From Tistrella mobilis KA081020-065 (GTDB taxonomy: Bacteria > Pseudomonadota > Alphaproteobacteria > Tistrellales > Tistrellaceae), in assembly GCF_000264455.2 (NCBI RefSeq), contig NC_017966.1:558001-622000 (forward strand): a DNA stretch of 64,000 nt, written 5' to 3'. Of this stretch, positions 25,334 to 34,903 are shown in pieces (position 1 is the stretch's first letter; every line of letters begins with the position of its first letter). The notes beneath the pieces were generated by a model that had not been told where the DNA came from, did not search any database, and saw nothing but the letters and a program-made list of their open reading frames with translations. The translations under genes were made by a program, and so were the position numbers.

Positions 25334-26968
25334 ATGGTATTCGATTATGTGATCGTGGGCGGCGGATCGGCAGGGTCCGTGCTCGCCCGACGGCTGACGG
25401 ACGACCCGTCGGTCAGCGTCTGCCTGATCGAGGCGGGCGGCGAGGGCCGCGACCGGCTGATCCGCACGCCGGCCGGCGTGGTGGCGATGCTGCCGGGGCG
25501 GCCGAAGATCAACAACTGGGCCTATGAGACGGTGCCGCAGCCGGGCCTGGACGGCCGGCGCGGCTATCAGCCACGCGGCAAGGCGCTGGGCGGGTCGAGC
25601 GCGATCAACGCCATGCTCTATGTCCGCGGCCATCCGTCGGATTATGACGGCTGGGCAGCGGCAGGCTGTCCGGGCTGGTCGTGGGATGAGGTTCTGCCCT
25701 GGTTTCGCAAGGCCGAGGCCAACCAGCGCGGCGCGGATGATCTGCATGGGGCCGACGGGCCTCTTCAGGTCTCGGACCAGCCCTCGCCGCGCCCGGTCTC
25801 GCGGGCCTTCATAAAAGCTGCGGCCGAATGCCAGTTCCCCGTGAACGAGGATTTCAATGGCCCGCGCCAGGAGGGCGTCGGGCTCTACCAGGTCACTCAG
25901 TTCCACAGCGGCCCGGCGAAGGGTGAGCGCTGCTCGGCAGCGGCGGCCTATCTGCATCCGGTGATGGCGGCGCGCCCGAACCTGCACGTCATGACCCGCA
26001 CCCATGCCACGCGCATCCTGATCGAGGACGGCCGCGCCACCGGCATCGCCTGGCGCCGCGGCCGGGAGACAGGTGAGGTGCGCGCACGTGCCGAGGTGAT
26101 CCTCTCGGGCGGCGCCTTCAACTCGCCCCAGCTGCTGATGCTCTCAGGGATAGGGCCTGCGGCCGAGCTGTCGGCGCTCGGCATCCCGGTGGTGGCCGAC
26201 CGTCCCGGCGTGGGCCGTAATCTTCAGGACCATCCCGACTTCATCCTGGGCTGGTCGTCGACCGACAGCGACATGTTCGGCATCGGCATGGCCGGCACCG
26301 GCAGACTGTTTCGGGCCTGGCGGGAGTGGCAGCGCAACCGCACCGGCATGCTCACCACCCCCTTCGCCGAGGGCGGTGCCTTTCTCAAAACCGATCCCGC
26401 GCTCGACCGGCCCGACATTCAGCTGCATTTCGTGATTTCGATCGTCGACGACCACGCCCGCAAACTGCATGCCGGCTATGGCTTCAGCTGCCATGTCTGC
26501 GTGCTGCGGCCGAAATCCCGCGGCAGTGTGCGCCTGGCCTCGGCCGATCCGCTGGCCGCGCCCGCGATCGACCCGGCCTTCTTCGCCGATCCGGACGATC
26601 TGGCGGTGATGCTGAAGGGCACGCGCATCACCCGGCGGATCCTCTCGGCACCGGCACTTGCCCCCTATCGGGCGCGCGAACTCTATCTCTCGGGCGAACC
26701 CGACGACGACACCCTGACCAGCCACATCCGTGCCCGCGCCGACACCATCTACCATCCCGTCGGCACCTGCCGGATGGGCAATGACGAAGGCGCGGTGGTG
26801 ACGCCGGATCTGCGGCTCTGCGGGGTGGATGGCCTGAGGGTGGTGGACGCTTCCGTGATGCCCTGCCTGCCGGGCGGCAATACCAACGCCCCCACCATCA
26901 TGATCGCCGAACGGGCGGCATCGATGATCCTTGCCGCCCGTAGCACCGGCGCGAAGGCGGCCGCCTGA
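25334..26968 (+). CDS. GMC-family FAD oxidoreductase (choline dehydrogenase-like)
   Basis: 544-aa flavoenzyme. FAD-binding GGGSAGSVLARRL near residue 9, the GMC signature KALGGSSAINAMLYVRG, second signature GAFNSPQLLMLSGIGP, the active-site YHPVGTCRMG with catalytic His, and PGGNTNAPTIMIAERAA at the C-terminus are all present. Members oxidise primary alcohols (choline, alkanols, polyethylene glycol). GGGGGAGGAAAAGGGCG is upstream of the ATG. It stands alone, 111 bases after coaA, convergent with a broken LysR gene. BetA identity is not supported because no betaine genes are adjacent. Confidence 0.93.
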   Translation: MVFDYVIVGGGSAGSVLARRLTDDPSVSVCLIEAGGEGRDRLIRTPAGVVAMLPGRPKINNWAYETVPQPGLDGRRGYQPRGKALGGSSAINAMLYVRGHPSDYDGWAAAGCPGWSWDEVLPWFRKAEANQRGADDLHGADGPLQVSDQPSPRPVSRAFIKAAAECQFPVNEDFNGPRQEGVGLYQVTQFHSGPAKGERCSAAAAYLHPVMAARPNLHVMTRTHATRILIEDGRATGIAWRRGRETGEVRARAEVILSGGAFNSPQLLMLSGIGPAAELSALGIPVVADRPGVGRNLQDHPDFILGWSSTDSDMFGIGMAGTGRLFRAWREWQRNRTGMLTTPFAEGGAFLKTDPALDRPDIQLHFVISIVDDHARKLHAGYGFSCHVCVLRPKSRGSVRLASADPLAAPAIDPAFFADPDDLAVMLKGTRITRRILSAPALAPYRARELYLSGEPDDDTLTSHIRARADTIYHPVGTCRMGNDEGAVVTPDLRLCGVDGLRVVDASVMPCLPGGNTNAPTIMIAERAASMILAARSTGAKAAA

Positions 26969-26982
26969 GGCAAGGACCGGCC

Positions 26983-27890
26983 TCAGACGCCGAGCTGTCG
27001 TTTCAGGGCCTGGCGGAATGCCGCGGCGGCCGGGCCGAAGGGTTCATCGATCCGATGGGCCAGATAGGCCTCCGCGGCAAGCTGGCTGTCACGGCCGAGC
27101 GCTCTGGTCGCGAGGCGCACGAGACGCCCCTCCGCCAGATCCCGCGCCACCTGCCAATGGGGCAGTCGCCCCCAGCCGAGGCCGGCCAGGATCATCGCAT
27201 GCTTCGCGTCCTGGCCGGTGACGCGGCAGGTTTGCGGGGAGAGAACGCCGAACATGCGGTCGCCGGTGACCGGCGTGGGGTCGGACAGGACGATCTGCAG
27301 GTGATCAGCCAGATCCGCAAGGCCGATGGACCCGCCCGATTGGCGCAGCGCCAACGGATGCCCGGCCGAGACGACGGCGACCTGGTCGACGGACGAGATC
27401 GCCTCGAACGCAATCCGCGGGTCGCGGAAATCCTCACCCACCACGATCGCGAGCGCACTGCGCTTTTCGATCAGCGATGTCATCGGTCCGCCAAGCGGCT
27501 CGACGGCCAGACGGATGGAGACCGTCGGATATGCGGCACGCATCGCCGCCAGGGCCGCCCCACCGCGTCGATCGGGAACAGGGTGTCGACGGTCAGTGAC
27601 AGCTCAAGCTCGACCCCCTCTCCCAGGCCGCGGGCTCTGGCCTTCAGGGCGTCGATCCTGAGAAGAATGTCGCGCGCATTCGAGAGCAGAGCCTGCCCTT
27701 CAGCCGTCAGCACCGGCCGGTGACCGGTCCGATCGAAGAGGGTCAGCCCCAGCTCGGCTTCCAGATTGGCAATGGCATGGCTGACGGCGGACTGGACCCG
27801 CGACAGGCGGGCGGCCCCGGCCCGAAAGCTGCCGCTTTCCGCCACGGTCACGAAAACCCGCAGCTGATCCAGTGTCAGCACATCCAGCAT
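26983..27890 (-). pseudogene. LysR-family regulator, split by a one-base frameshift
   Basis: The 5' frame (27890 down to about 27560) encodes the HTH (LDQLRVFVTVAESGSFRAGAARLSRVQSAVSHAIANLEAELGLTLF). The rest (to 26983) encodes the ligand-binding domain (MRAAYPTVSIRLAVEPLGG..., ending KRQLGV). The frames join at ...FPIDAVG / AALAAMRAAYP if one C is added to the CCCC run at 27558-27561, giving a normal protein of about 302 aa. So either a G/C-run sequencing error or a fresh pseudogene. It is divergent from wrbA and a palindrome lies between, so it was or is the wrbA/MFS regulator. Confidence 0.85.
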
Positions 27891-27933
27891 GATCTATCCG
27901 ATCGATCGAACCTATCAATTCTATATCACTTCT

Positions 27934-27950
27934 GCGTATCAACCATACGC
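27934..27950. promoter_or_regulatory. Perfect palindrome between LysR and wrbA
   Basis: GCGTAT-CAACC-ATACGC, perfect 6-bp arms, in the 104-base AT-richer gap between the divergent LysR and wrbA genes. Probable LysR binding site, about 45 bases before the wrbA ATG. Confidence 0.6.
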
Positions 27951-27994
27951 CTATCCTTCCGTCGGTTCAGGCCACGAACTGCGGAGGAAAGGTT

Positions 27995-28621
27995 ATGACC
28001 AGGGTTCTTGTGCTGTACTACTCGTCCTATGGCCATGTCGAGACGATGGCTGAGGCCGTTGCCGATGGCGCGCGCGATGCCGGTGCCGTGGCCGTGCTCA
28101 AGCGGGTTCCGGAGCTTGTTCCACAGCATGTCGCGGACGCGGCCGGATACAGGACCGATCAGCGGGCGGATATAGCGACGGTGGCCGAGCTTCCGGAGTA
28201 TGACGCGATCATCCTCGGCACACCGACCCGCTTCGGCAACATGGCGGCCCAGATGAAGAACTTCCTCGACCAATGCGGCGGCCTCTGGTTCGCAGACAGG
28301 CTGGTGGGCAAAGTCGGGAGCGTCTTCACCTCCACCGGCAGCCAGCATGGCGGACAGGAGAGCACGATCCTCTCCGTTCACACCGTTCTGCTGCATCTGG
28401 GCATGGTCGTGGTCGGGCTGCCCTATTCCTTCAAGGGCCAGCTGCGGATGGACGAAATCACCGGCGGCTCCCCCTATGGGGCATCGACGCTTGCCGATGA
28501 CGGCAGCGGCGGGGATCGCCGCCCCAGCGAGAATGAACTCAACGGCGCCCGGTTTCAGGGCCACCATGTGGCCGGGATCGCCCGTGCCCTCGCCGCCGCA
28601 CGGAATAGCGGGGCGGCGTGA
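27995..28621 (+). CDS. wrbA: NAD(P)H:quinone oxidoreductase WrbA
   Basis: 208-aa flavodoxin-fold FMN protein that reduces quinones by two electrons. FMN-binding [12 protein letters not shown] (residues 8-19), [24 protein letters not shown], and [17 protein letters not shown] are diagnostic. GGAGGAAAGGTT precedes the ATG. The stop TGA shares its last base with the ATG of the MFS gene, so the two are coupled. Probably controlled by the divergent LysR gene, as in other LysR-quinone reductase pairs. Confidence 0.95.
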   Translation: MTRVLVLYYSSYGHVETMAEAVADGARDAGAVAVLKRVPELVPQHVADAAGYRTDQRADIATVAELPEYDAIILGTPTRFGNMAAQMKNFLDQCGGLWFADRLVGKVGSVFTSTGSQHGGQESTILSVHTVLLHLGMVVVGLPYSFKGQLRMDEITGGSPYGASTLADDGSGGDRRPSENELNGARFQGHHVAGIARALAAARNSGAA

Positions 28622-29898
28622 TGGCGTCGACCGGATGCGCGGCATCGCCGCAGGGCAGTCATTGGCCTGCCGTCGGCGTCGTGCTGGGCGCGGGCATCGT
28701 CACGGCGTTTCATGCCGGAAAGGTCGCCATCGCCACGCCCATGCTGCAGCGGGATCCGGGCATCGACCTTGCGGCCGCCGGCTGGCTGGCCGGGATCTTC
28801 GCCATCCTCGGGTGTCTGGGCGGCATCCCCGCCGGTTCGCTGGTCGGTCGTGCGGGCGATCGGCGAAGCCTGATCGCCGGCCTCGCCCTGACCGCCCTCG
28901 GGGCCGTCATCGGTGCGACCGCATCGGGATATGGCCTCCTGCTCGTGTCCCGCATCCTCGAAGGGGCGGGCTTTCTTCTGATCACGGTGGCCGGACCCGC
29001 CATTCTGAACCGGATCGCCCGGCCCGGGCAGCAGGACATCGTGCTCGCCCTGTGGAGCTGCTTCATGCCGGCGGGCCTGGCGCTCGCCATGTTCACCGGC
29101 CCCCTGCCGGGGGACTGGCGTCTGCTCTGGTGGGGTGGCGCCGGCCTCGGCGCGGCCCTGATCCTGGCGGCACGGGCAGTCATTCCGCCCGCGCCGACCC
29201 GCGCGCGCCCATCCTGGCGGCCCATGCTGTCGGATGCGCTGCAGGTTGTGGGAAGCACGAAGACGAGGCTGGCGGCCAGCTGCTTCGCCCTCTACAGCCT
29301 GATGTTCTTTGCGCTGTTCAGCTTTCTTCCGGTCCTGCTGATGACGCGCATGGGCCTGTCGCACAGCACGGCCGGATGGCTGAGCGCCCTGGCCATGATC
29401 ATGAACATCATCGGCAATCTCACCGCCGGCTGGCTGCTCATGCGCGGCATCAGGCGCGCCGCGCTTCTGTCCGGCGCCTGCCTGATCATGGGGCTGTCGT
29501 CTCTTGGCATCTTCCTGCCGGTCTTCGACGACATCCCGACCGTTCTGCTCTGCCTGCTGTTTGCAGGCGTCGGAGGTCTGATCCCGGCCGCGCTGATCTC
29601 GGCAGGCCCCACGCTTACGCCATCCGCACCGCTGATGCCGCTCGGCATCGGTCTTCTGATGCAGGGCAGCAATCTGGGTCAGCTGGCGGGGCCGGTCGCG
29701 GTCGGCAGTGCCGTCGAGGCCTGGGGATGGCCGGCGGCCGCGGGCGTCGTCGCAGGCTCCGCCCTGATTGCAATCCTGATCGCCCGGCGTATCGGCGTCG
29801 ATGACAGCCAGCCCGCCCGCCCGGCGATGCCGGCCGATCCTGGCGTCAGGCGACGGCGCTCTCCGCCGACGCCTCGATCTCCTCGCACCAGATCATGA
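28621..29898 (+). CDS. MFS transporter
   Basis: 425-aa major facilitator with about 12 hydrophobic helices (for example ALFSFLPVLLMTRMGL, NIIGNLTAGWLLMRGI, GLLMQGSNLGQLAGPVAVG). It has the loop GDRRSLIAG of motif A type. Coupled to wrbA by a one-base overlap, so it may export a quinone or redox-active toxin. The last 35 residues are Arg/Pro-rich and overlap the 3' end of the convergent methyltransferase gene by 53 bases, so the natural tail may have been lost. Confidence 0.9.
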   Translation: MASTGCAASPQGSHWPAVGVVLGAGIVTAFHAGKVAIATPMLQRDPGIDLAAAGWLAGIFAILGCLGGIPAGSLVGRAGDRRSLIAGLALTALGAVIGATASGYGLLLVSRILEGAGFLLITVAGPAILNRIARPGQQDIVLALWSCFMPAGLALAMFTGPLPGDWRLLWWGGAGLGAALILAARAVIPPAPTRARPSWRPMLSDALQVVGSTKTRLAASCFALYSLMFFALFSFLPVLLMTRMGLSHSTAGWLSALAMIMNIIGNLTAGWLLMRGIRRAALLSGACLIMGLSSLGIFLPVFDDIPTVLLCLLFAGVGGLIPAALISAGPTLTPSAPLMPLGIGLLMQGSNLGQLAGPVAVGSAVEAWGWPAAAGVVAGSALIAILIARRIGVDDSQPARPAMPADPGVRRRRSPPTPRSPRTRS

Positions 29899-30934
29899 TC
29901 GTGTTGCGATCATGGGTGGCACCGATCTTCACCACCGCCCCGGCCGGCAGATCCCGCGGGGCATCGAAGGGGAAGAAGCGCACCGCCCAGCACGAAGAAA
30001 GACCCTGATCCGGGCGGTTCTCGTAGATCAGCTCGCCCGTGCCGTCCATGTCCATCTTCAGCCACTGGACCACACCGGCGACCCGGCCGCCGGTGGCGGT
30101 CAGCTTCGCCATCGCCCGGCCGCCCGGATAGGGGCCGCCGGAACGCAGGTCGAAATGCATCAGGTCGTGGACGGCACTGCGGAGCGTAAACCGGGAGGAA
30201 TCGGCCCCCACCCGCTGGCAGACCTGGGCCAGATGGTCGAAACCGCCAAGGTCGAAGCCCGAAACTTCGCCCATGCGGTGCCTTACGGCGCGGGTATCGT
30301 CGACCAGCGCCACCCGGGCGGTGACCGAATCCGGAATCATCCGCGCCCCGGGCTTCAGCAGCCGCTTGACCGCATCCTCCATCGCCGGCAGCACGGCCTC
30401 GCCCAGGAGATCGTTGGAGATGATCTCCTGAACCAGCAGATCGGCGCGGCCGTCGATATCCTCGCCGACCAGCGCGTCGTCGGATTTCTTGGGCACCACG
30501 GTCACGCGATCGGCATAGCCGTTCTTCGCGATGATCCGGGTCGCTGCCTCGGCGACCGACGGGTTCATCTCGCAGGTCGTAACCCGTTCGGCGCCAGCCC
30601 GAGCCGCCATCATCGACAGGATGCCCGTGCCGGTGCCGATTTCCAGCACATGAGAGCCAGGGCGGACCAGCCGCTTCAGCGCCGCCTCGTAGAGGTCGTT
30701 GCGGCGCTGATCGCGGATGATCGAAAAATGCCATTTCGGCACATCGCGGGCCAGAATGTCCCGCGCCACCATCACCGCCTCGGGATGACCGTCGCCCGCC
30801 ACCTCCAGCACCCGCAGGGCGGCGACCCGCGCCTCCTCCTTCTTGCCCTTGGACCAGAGCACGACCGCAAGACGGGCGAGCGGCAGGGGCTTGTCGTGAA
30901 GCTGCTGGGCAAGTGCGTCGGCGCTGATCGGCAT
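29846..30934 (-). CDS. PRMT-like class I SAM-dependent methyltransferase
   Basis: 362-aa protein. SAM motif I is VLEIGTGTGILSMMAARAGAE, followed by TCEMNPSVAEAA. The block LLVQEIISNDLLGEAVLPAMEDAVKRLLKPG corresponds to the double-E loop region of protein arginine methyltransferases, and the C-terminal beta-barrel half (VKWL-like VVQWLKMDMDGTGELIYENRPDQG) matches PRMT7-type proteins. About 75 N-terminal residues before the core look like helical repeats (TPR-like: KKEEARVAALRVLEVAGDGHPEAVMVARDIL). Bacterial members are uncharacterised, and a protein Arg or small-molecule substrate is possible. It follows the CoA ligase gene by 98 bases on the same strand. Confidence 0.85.
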   Translation of the reverse strand: MPISADALAQQLHDKPLPLARLAVVLWSKGKKEEARVAALRVLEVAGDGHPEAVMVARDILARDVPKWHFSIIRDQRRNDLYEAALKRLVRPGSHVLEIGTGTGILSMMAARAGAERVTTCEMNPSVAEAATRIIAKNGYADRVTVVPKKSDDALVGEDIDGRADLLVQEIISNDLLGEAVLPAMEDAVKRLLKPGARMIPDSVTARVALVDDTRAVRHRMGEVSGFDLGGFDHLAQVCQRVGADSSRFTLRSAVHDLMHFDLRSGGPYPGGRAMAKLTATGGRVAGVVQWLKMDMDGTGELIYENRPDQGLSSCWAVRFFPFDAPRDLPAGAVVKIGATHDRNTIMIWCEEIEASAESAVA

Positions 30935-31032
30935 GAGGCGGTCCCGGAGGTGAGGATGTCGTCGGCCGGCATCATGTCACGTCCGGAACCGGAGTGCGAG
31001 AGGGTGTGGCAGCATAAGCCGCGAGGGGGCGC

Positions 31033-32679
31033 TCAGCTCGCAAACCGCTCGGACTTCAACCGCAGTCCCGCCGCCTCGCGGTCCCAGGCATCGGCCGTGA
31101 TGCCCTCGGCGCGGAGTTCGTGTTTCAGCACCTTGGCGGTGGGTGTCTTGGGCAGGGCGTCAAGCACGCGGACATAGCGCGGGATCATGAAATAGGCCAT
31201 GCGCGGGCGCAGGAACTCGATCAGCGCCGCCGGGTCGATGGTCCGGCCTTCGACCGGAGCCACGCAGACCAGCACGTCGTCCTCGCCCATCTCGCTCGGC
31301 ACGGCGACGACGGCCGCCTCGCGGACATCGGGATGGGCCGTCACCTCGGCCTCGACCTCCAGCGACGAGATGTTCTCGCCGCGGCGGCGGATGGCATCCT
31401 TGCGCCGGTCGACGAAGAAGTAGTTGCCCTCGGCATCGCGGATGAACGCGTCGCCGGTGTGGAACCAGCCATTGCGCCAGGCCCCGGCCGTTGCTTCGGG
31501 GTTGCGGTAATAGCCGCTGTTCATCGCCCAGGGCCGGTCGGTACGGACGATCATCTCGCCCACCTGCCCCACCGGCACCTCGCAGTCATTGTCGTCGACC
31601 AGCCGGACCTCCACCCCTGGCCGCATCCGGCCGCAGGTGCCCTTGAGCGGCGGGTTGGCTTCCGAGACGATCGGGCTTGAAATCTCGGTCATGTTGAAGA
31701 TGGTGCGGACCTCCACCCCGAAGCGTTCGGCAAAGACCGCCGCATCGCCCAACGGCACCACCAGCACCAGCCTGAGCCCGTGATTGCGGTCGTCGGCCGA
31801 GGGCGGCAGCTTTTCCAGGAAGGTCGCCATCACCCCCAGCAGGAACGAGACGGTGACGCCGTTGCGCCGCACGGTCTGCCAATAGGTGGCGGTGTCGAAC
31901 CGCTCGACCAGCGCAAACGAGGCACCGCGGGCCAGCATCACGAACATCGGCCCCATGCCGCCGATATGGAACATCGGCGCATTGACCAGATAGCGGTCCT
32001 CGCCCGTGACGAAGGGCCAGGCATCGGGACCGGCATTGGTGTAGATGTGCAGATACGACACCAGCACCGCCTTGGACGGCCCGGTGGTGCCCGAGGTGTA
32101 GATGATCGCCATCGGGTCCCAGGGCTCGATCCGGCGCGCGGGCGCGGTCAGCGTGCCGGTCTCGGGCAGCAGCGCCTCTTCCAGCCGCACCGCCGGCAGG
32201 GGGCATTCCGGCATGCGCCCGCCCGAGACGATCAGCCGTTCCAGCCGGGCGGTCGGCACGTCGAACAGCCGCTCGACCAGATCGGCATGAACGATCGCCA
32301 GGCTGGCATCGGACAGATCGACCACATGTGCGAGCAGCGAACCGCGATAGGCGGTGTTGATCGGCACATAGACCGCGCCCAGATAGTTCAGCGCGAAATA
32401 GACCCGGATCTGGTCGCGGCCATTGGGCATCCAGACCAGGACATGCGCGCCCTGCACCACGCCCTGCTGCTGCAGGCCCAGCGCGGTCTGGACGATCAGC
32501 TCGCGGAAGCGGGCATAGCTCCATTCCTCGCCGGTGTCGTCGAATTTCACGAAAACCTTGTCCGGCTGCTCCACGGCCAGCCGGTCGACAAGGTCGCGGG
32601 TCACCACCCGGTCGCGCGGGGGAATGCGCGCATCGAAATGGACCGGACCCTCGGGGCTCTGCTCGACCACGATCGTCAT
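31033..32679 (-). CDS. AMP-dependent acyl-CoA synthetase/ligase
   Basis: 548-aa ANL enzyme. IIYTSGTTGPSKAV (A3), ITSxx-like FNMTEISSPI (A5), GWFHTGDAFIRDAEG (A7), DRRKDAIRRRGENISSLEVE (A8) and PKTPTAKVLKHELR (A10) are present. Closest in layout to CaiC-like and other short- to medium-chain ligases. I chose the ATG at 32679 with GGGAGGGACG upstream over one at 32709. It lies 95 bases downstream of the Baeyer-Villiger monooxygenase gene on the same strand, so it may activate the acid that arises from the ketone after ester cleavage. Confidence 0.93.
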   Translation of the reverse strand: MTIVVEQSPEGPVHFDARIPPRDRVVTRDLVDRLAVEQPDKVFVKFDDTGEEWSYARFRELIVQTALGLQQQGVVQGAHVLVWMPNGRDQIRVYFALNYLGAVYVPINTAYRGSLLAHVVDLSDASLAIVHADLVERLFDVPTARLERLIVSGGRMPECPLPAVRLEEALLPETGTLTAPARRIEPWDPMAIIYTSGTTGPSKAVLVSYLHIYTNAGPDAWPFVTGEDRYLVNAPMFHIGGMGPMFVMLARGASFALVERFDTATYWQTVRRNGVTVSFLLGVMATFLEKLPPSADDRNHGLRLVLVVPLGDAAVFAERFGVEVRTIFNMTEISSPIVSEANPPLKGTCGRMRPGVEVRLVDDNDCEVPVGQVGEMIVRTDRPWAMNSGYYRNPEATAGAWRNGWFHTGDAFIRDAEGNYFFVDRRKDAIRRRGENISSLEVEAEVTAHPDVREAAVVAVPSEMGEDDVLVCVAPVEGRTIDPAALIEFLRPRMAYFMIPRYVRVLDALPKTPTAKVLKHELRAEGITADAWDREAAGLRLKSERFAS

Positions 32680-32774
32680 CGGGACGTCCCTCCCATTGCG
32701 TGTGTCCACGGTCGGGCCGGTCGCGGGATCGATGCCCGCGCCGGCCTCTTAATCTTCTGTCGTCTGGCGTCTCG

Positions 32775-34736
32775 TCAGGCCGCGTCGCCGGCGGCGGCCG
32801 GCCCGCCGTCGAAGACGTAATCCGCCGGCGCCACCGTGCGGGTCATGCGCCAGAAGTCGTCATTGCGCCAGGGGGTGATCGCCACCACCCGGCCGCGGGA
32901 ATTGCGGTACCAGTTCTCCATGCCCTCATGGGTCCAGACCATCTTCGCATGGGCCTCGTCGACCCTGCGATTGTAGTCGTCATGGATCTCCGGCCGCACT
33001 TCGATCGTGGCGGCGCCCCGGCGGAACATCTCGTCGAGCGCGCTCAACAGATAGTCGCATTGCAGCTCCACCGCCGAGATGATGCTGCCGCCGTGGCCAA
33101 GGCCGACATTGGGCCCCAGCAGCATGAAGAAATTGGGGAAACCGGGCACGGCGGTGCCCAGATAGGCCCGGGCATCGTCGCCGTTCCAGACCTCCGACAG
33201 CGCCTGATCGTCGCGGCCCCGCACCTCGTAAGAGCCCAGGAACTCGGTCGCCTTGAAGCCCGTGGCCAGCACCAGAATGTCGGCCTCGCGTTCCTCACCC
33301 CCGCGCGAGACCAGTCTGCTGCCCCGCACCTCGGCCATATGGTCGGTGATCAGCTCGACATTGTCGCGGGCAATGGTGCGGTACCAGCCATTGTCGAGCA
33401 GCATACGCTTGCCGAAGGGTGGGTAGTCGGGCAGCACCTTCTCCAGCAGATCCTGCCGGTCGCCGAGTTCCTGCTGCATGTATTTGACGAAGGCACGGCG
33501 ATGGCCGTCATTGACCGCGTTCAGCGCCCGGTCCGGATGCGGCCAGGCGGGATCCTTCTGCAGCGAGGCATGAACCCGGTCGTTGAAGGTCCAGGCGAGA
33601 CGCTGGCGATACCACAGGCGGTAGAGCGGCATGTTTGCGATCAGGAAGCGGATCGGCTGCGGCATTTCCTTGCCGAATTGCGGGAAGGGTGCCGCCCACT
33701 GCTTCGACCGCGCAAAGATGGTGAGCTGCCCCACCTGCGGCGCAATCGCAGGCGCCACCTGCATGGCCGAGGCGCCATTGCCGACCAGGGCCACCCGCTT
33801 GCCCGTAACATCCAGATCTTCGGGCCATTCGGCGGTGTGGAAACAGGGTCCGGGGAAGCTGTCGAGGCCGGGGATATGCGGCACCAGCGGCGTGTTCAGC
33901 ACGCCCACCGCACTCACCACCGCATCGGCGGTCAGCACCTCTTCCGCGCCGTCGGGCCGGCGGACGGTCACCGCCCAGCGCCGGGCCTCCGCCTGCCACA
34001 GGGCGCTCAGCACCCGGGTGTCGAAACGGGTGCAGCTCTCCAGCCCATGATCGCGCGCGACCTTGCGGAAATAGCCGTAAAGCTCGCCCTGCAGCGCGAA
34101 ATAGCGCGTCCAGTCATGCGGCGCGAACGAGAAGGAATAGATGTGGTTGGGGGTGTCGACCCCGGCGCCGGGATAGCGGTTCTCGCGCCAGGTGCCGCCG
34201 AAATCCGAACCCTTCTCGATCACCTCGCAGGCGATGCCGCGCTGGCGCAGGCGGATCGCGGCGCAGATGCCCGAGACGCCGGCGCCGATCACCAGCACCT
34301 TGAAGCCGGCCGGCACAGCCCCCGGCTCACCCAGCCGGTGCGCCTTCAGCCCCAGCCCCGAGGCGATGATCTCGCCATATTCCGCCGGCACCTCTTCGGC
34401 CATCGACACGCTCAACATGCGCACCAGCAGATCGTCGTCCGGCCGCGGCATCGCCACCGGCCGGCCCGCCCGCCAGGCCAGGATCGCCTCGGTCGCAGCC
34501 GCGCGGATCTCCGCCTGCACGTCCTCCGGCAGACCGCCATCATCGTTGTCGTCCAGCCCGCGGCCGCGTTCGGGTGCATAGGGCGGCTCCAGCCAGCGCG
34601 TGTCGCCGGTCAGCTGGACCAGCACCATCAGCAGCGTCGGGATATTGGCGATCGCCACCGCCACCCGAAAGGCGGCGTCCTGGTCAATGTCGCCGGCACC
34701 CGCAAGGGCGCCGTCCCGGTTCGCGTGATCGGCCAT
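32775..34736 (-). CDS. Baeyer-Villiger flavin monooxygenase (4-hydroxyacetophenone monooxygenase-like)
   Basis: 653-aa class B flavoprotein. FAD-binding GAGVSG at residues 151-156, the Baeyer-Villiger fingerprint FxGxxxHxxxW at 294-304 (FPGPCFHTAEW), and the NADPH loop GNGASAM are present. The extra N-terminal domain of about 140 residues and overall length match 4-hydroxyacetophenone monooxygenase, which turns aryl methyl ketones into acetate esters with NADPH and O2. Here the ester could be cleaved by the EstB-like hydrolase encoded divergently at 35031. The true ketone cannot be read from sequence. Confidence 0.92.
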   Translation of the reverse strand: MADHANRDGALAGAGDIDQDAAFRVAVAIANIPTLLMVLVQLTGDTRWLEPPYAPERGRGLDDNDDGGLPEDVQAEIRAAATEAILAWRAGRPVAMPRPDDDLLVRMLSVSMAEEVPAEYGEIIASGLGLKAHRLGEPGAVPAGFKVLVIGAGVSGICAAIRLRQRGIACEVIEKGSDFGGTWRENRYPGAGVDTPNHIYSFSFAPHDWTRYFALQGELYGYFRKVARDHGLESCTRFDTRVLSALWQAEARRWAVTVRRPDGAEEVLTADAVVSAVGVLNTPLVPHIPGLDSFPGPCFHTAEWPEDLDVTGKRVALVGNGASAMQVAPAIAPQVGQLTIFARSKQWAAPFPQFGKEMPQPIRFLIANMPLYRLWYRQRLAWTFNDRVHASLQKDPAWPHPDRALNAVNDGHRRAFVKYMQQELGDRQDLLEKVLPDYPPFGKRMLLDNGWYRTIARDNVELITDHMAEVRGSRLVSRGGEEREADILVLATGFKATEFLGSYEVRGRDDQALSEVWNGDDARAYLGTAVPGFPNFFMLLGPNVGLGHGGSIISAVELQCDYLLSALDEMFRRGAATIEVRPEIHDDYNRRVDEAHAKMVWTHEGMENWYRNSRGRVVAITPWRNDDFWRMTRTVAPADYVFDGGPAAAGDAA

Positions 34737-34799
34737 CGTCAGGTTTCCTTACCCTTGGCGGCAGGTTCGTCCTGCCCATTGCTTCTGATACGTCCGGCG

Positions 34800-34845
34800 C
34801 CCTGAGTGCCGGGGCCCTGAGTGCCGGGGGCCCTGAGTGCCGGGG
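34800..34845. repeat. Three-copy tandem repeat of a 15-16 bp unit
   Basis: CCCTGAGTGCCGGGG occurs three times head to tail (34800-34814, 34815-34830 with one extra G, 34831-34845). It lies in the upstream region of the monooxygenase gene, about 65 bases before its ATG on the minus strand. May be a slippage product or repeated regulator site. Confidence 0.9.
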
Positions 34846-34903
34846 CCTGCAGCCCTCCATCGGGCATCTTGACCCGCATCGGGTGTCCGGGTACCGTAAT
34901 TAA

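Noticed and set aside
24155-26005. Open frame of about 616 codons on the minus strand
   Set aside because: Antisense of the GntR, coaA and GMC genes, all of which carry complete family motifs.
25334-26968. Betaine synthesis gene betA
   Set aside because: General GMC motifs only; no betaine aldehyde dehydrogenase, betI or choline transporter beside it.
27558-27561. Phase-variable homopolymer switch
   Set aside because: Runs of only four to five bases are too short for typical slipped-strand switching; sequencing error or simple mutation is more likely.
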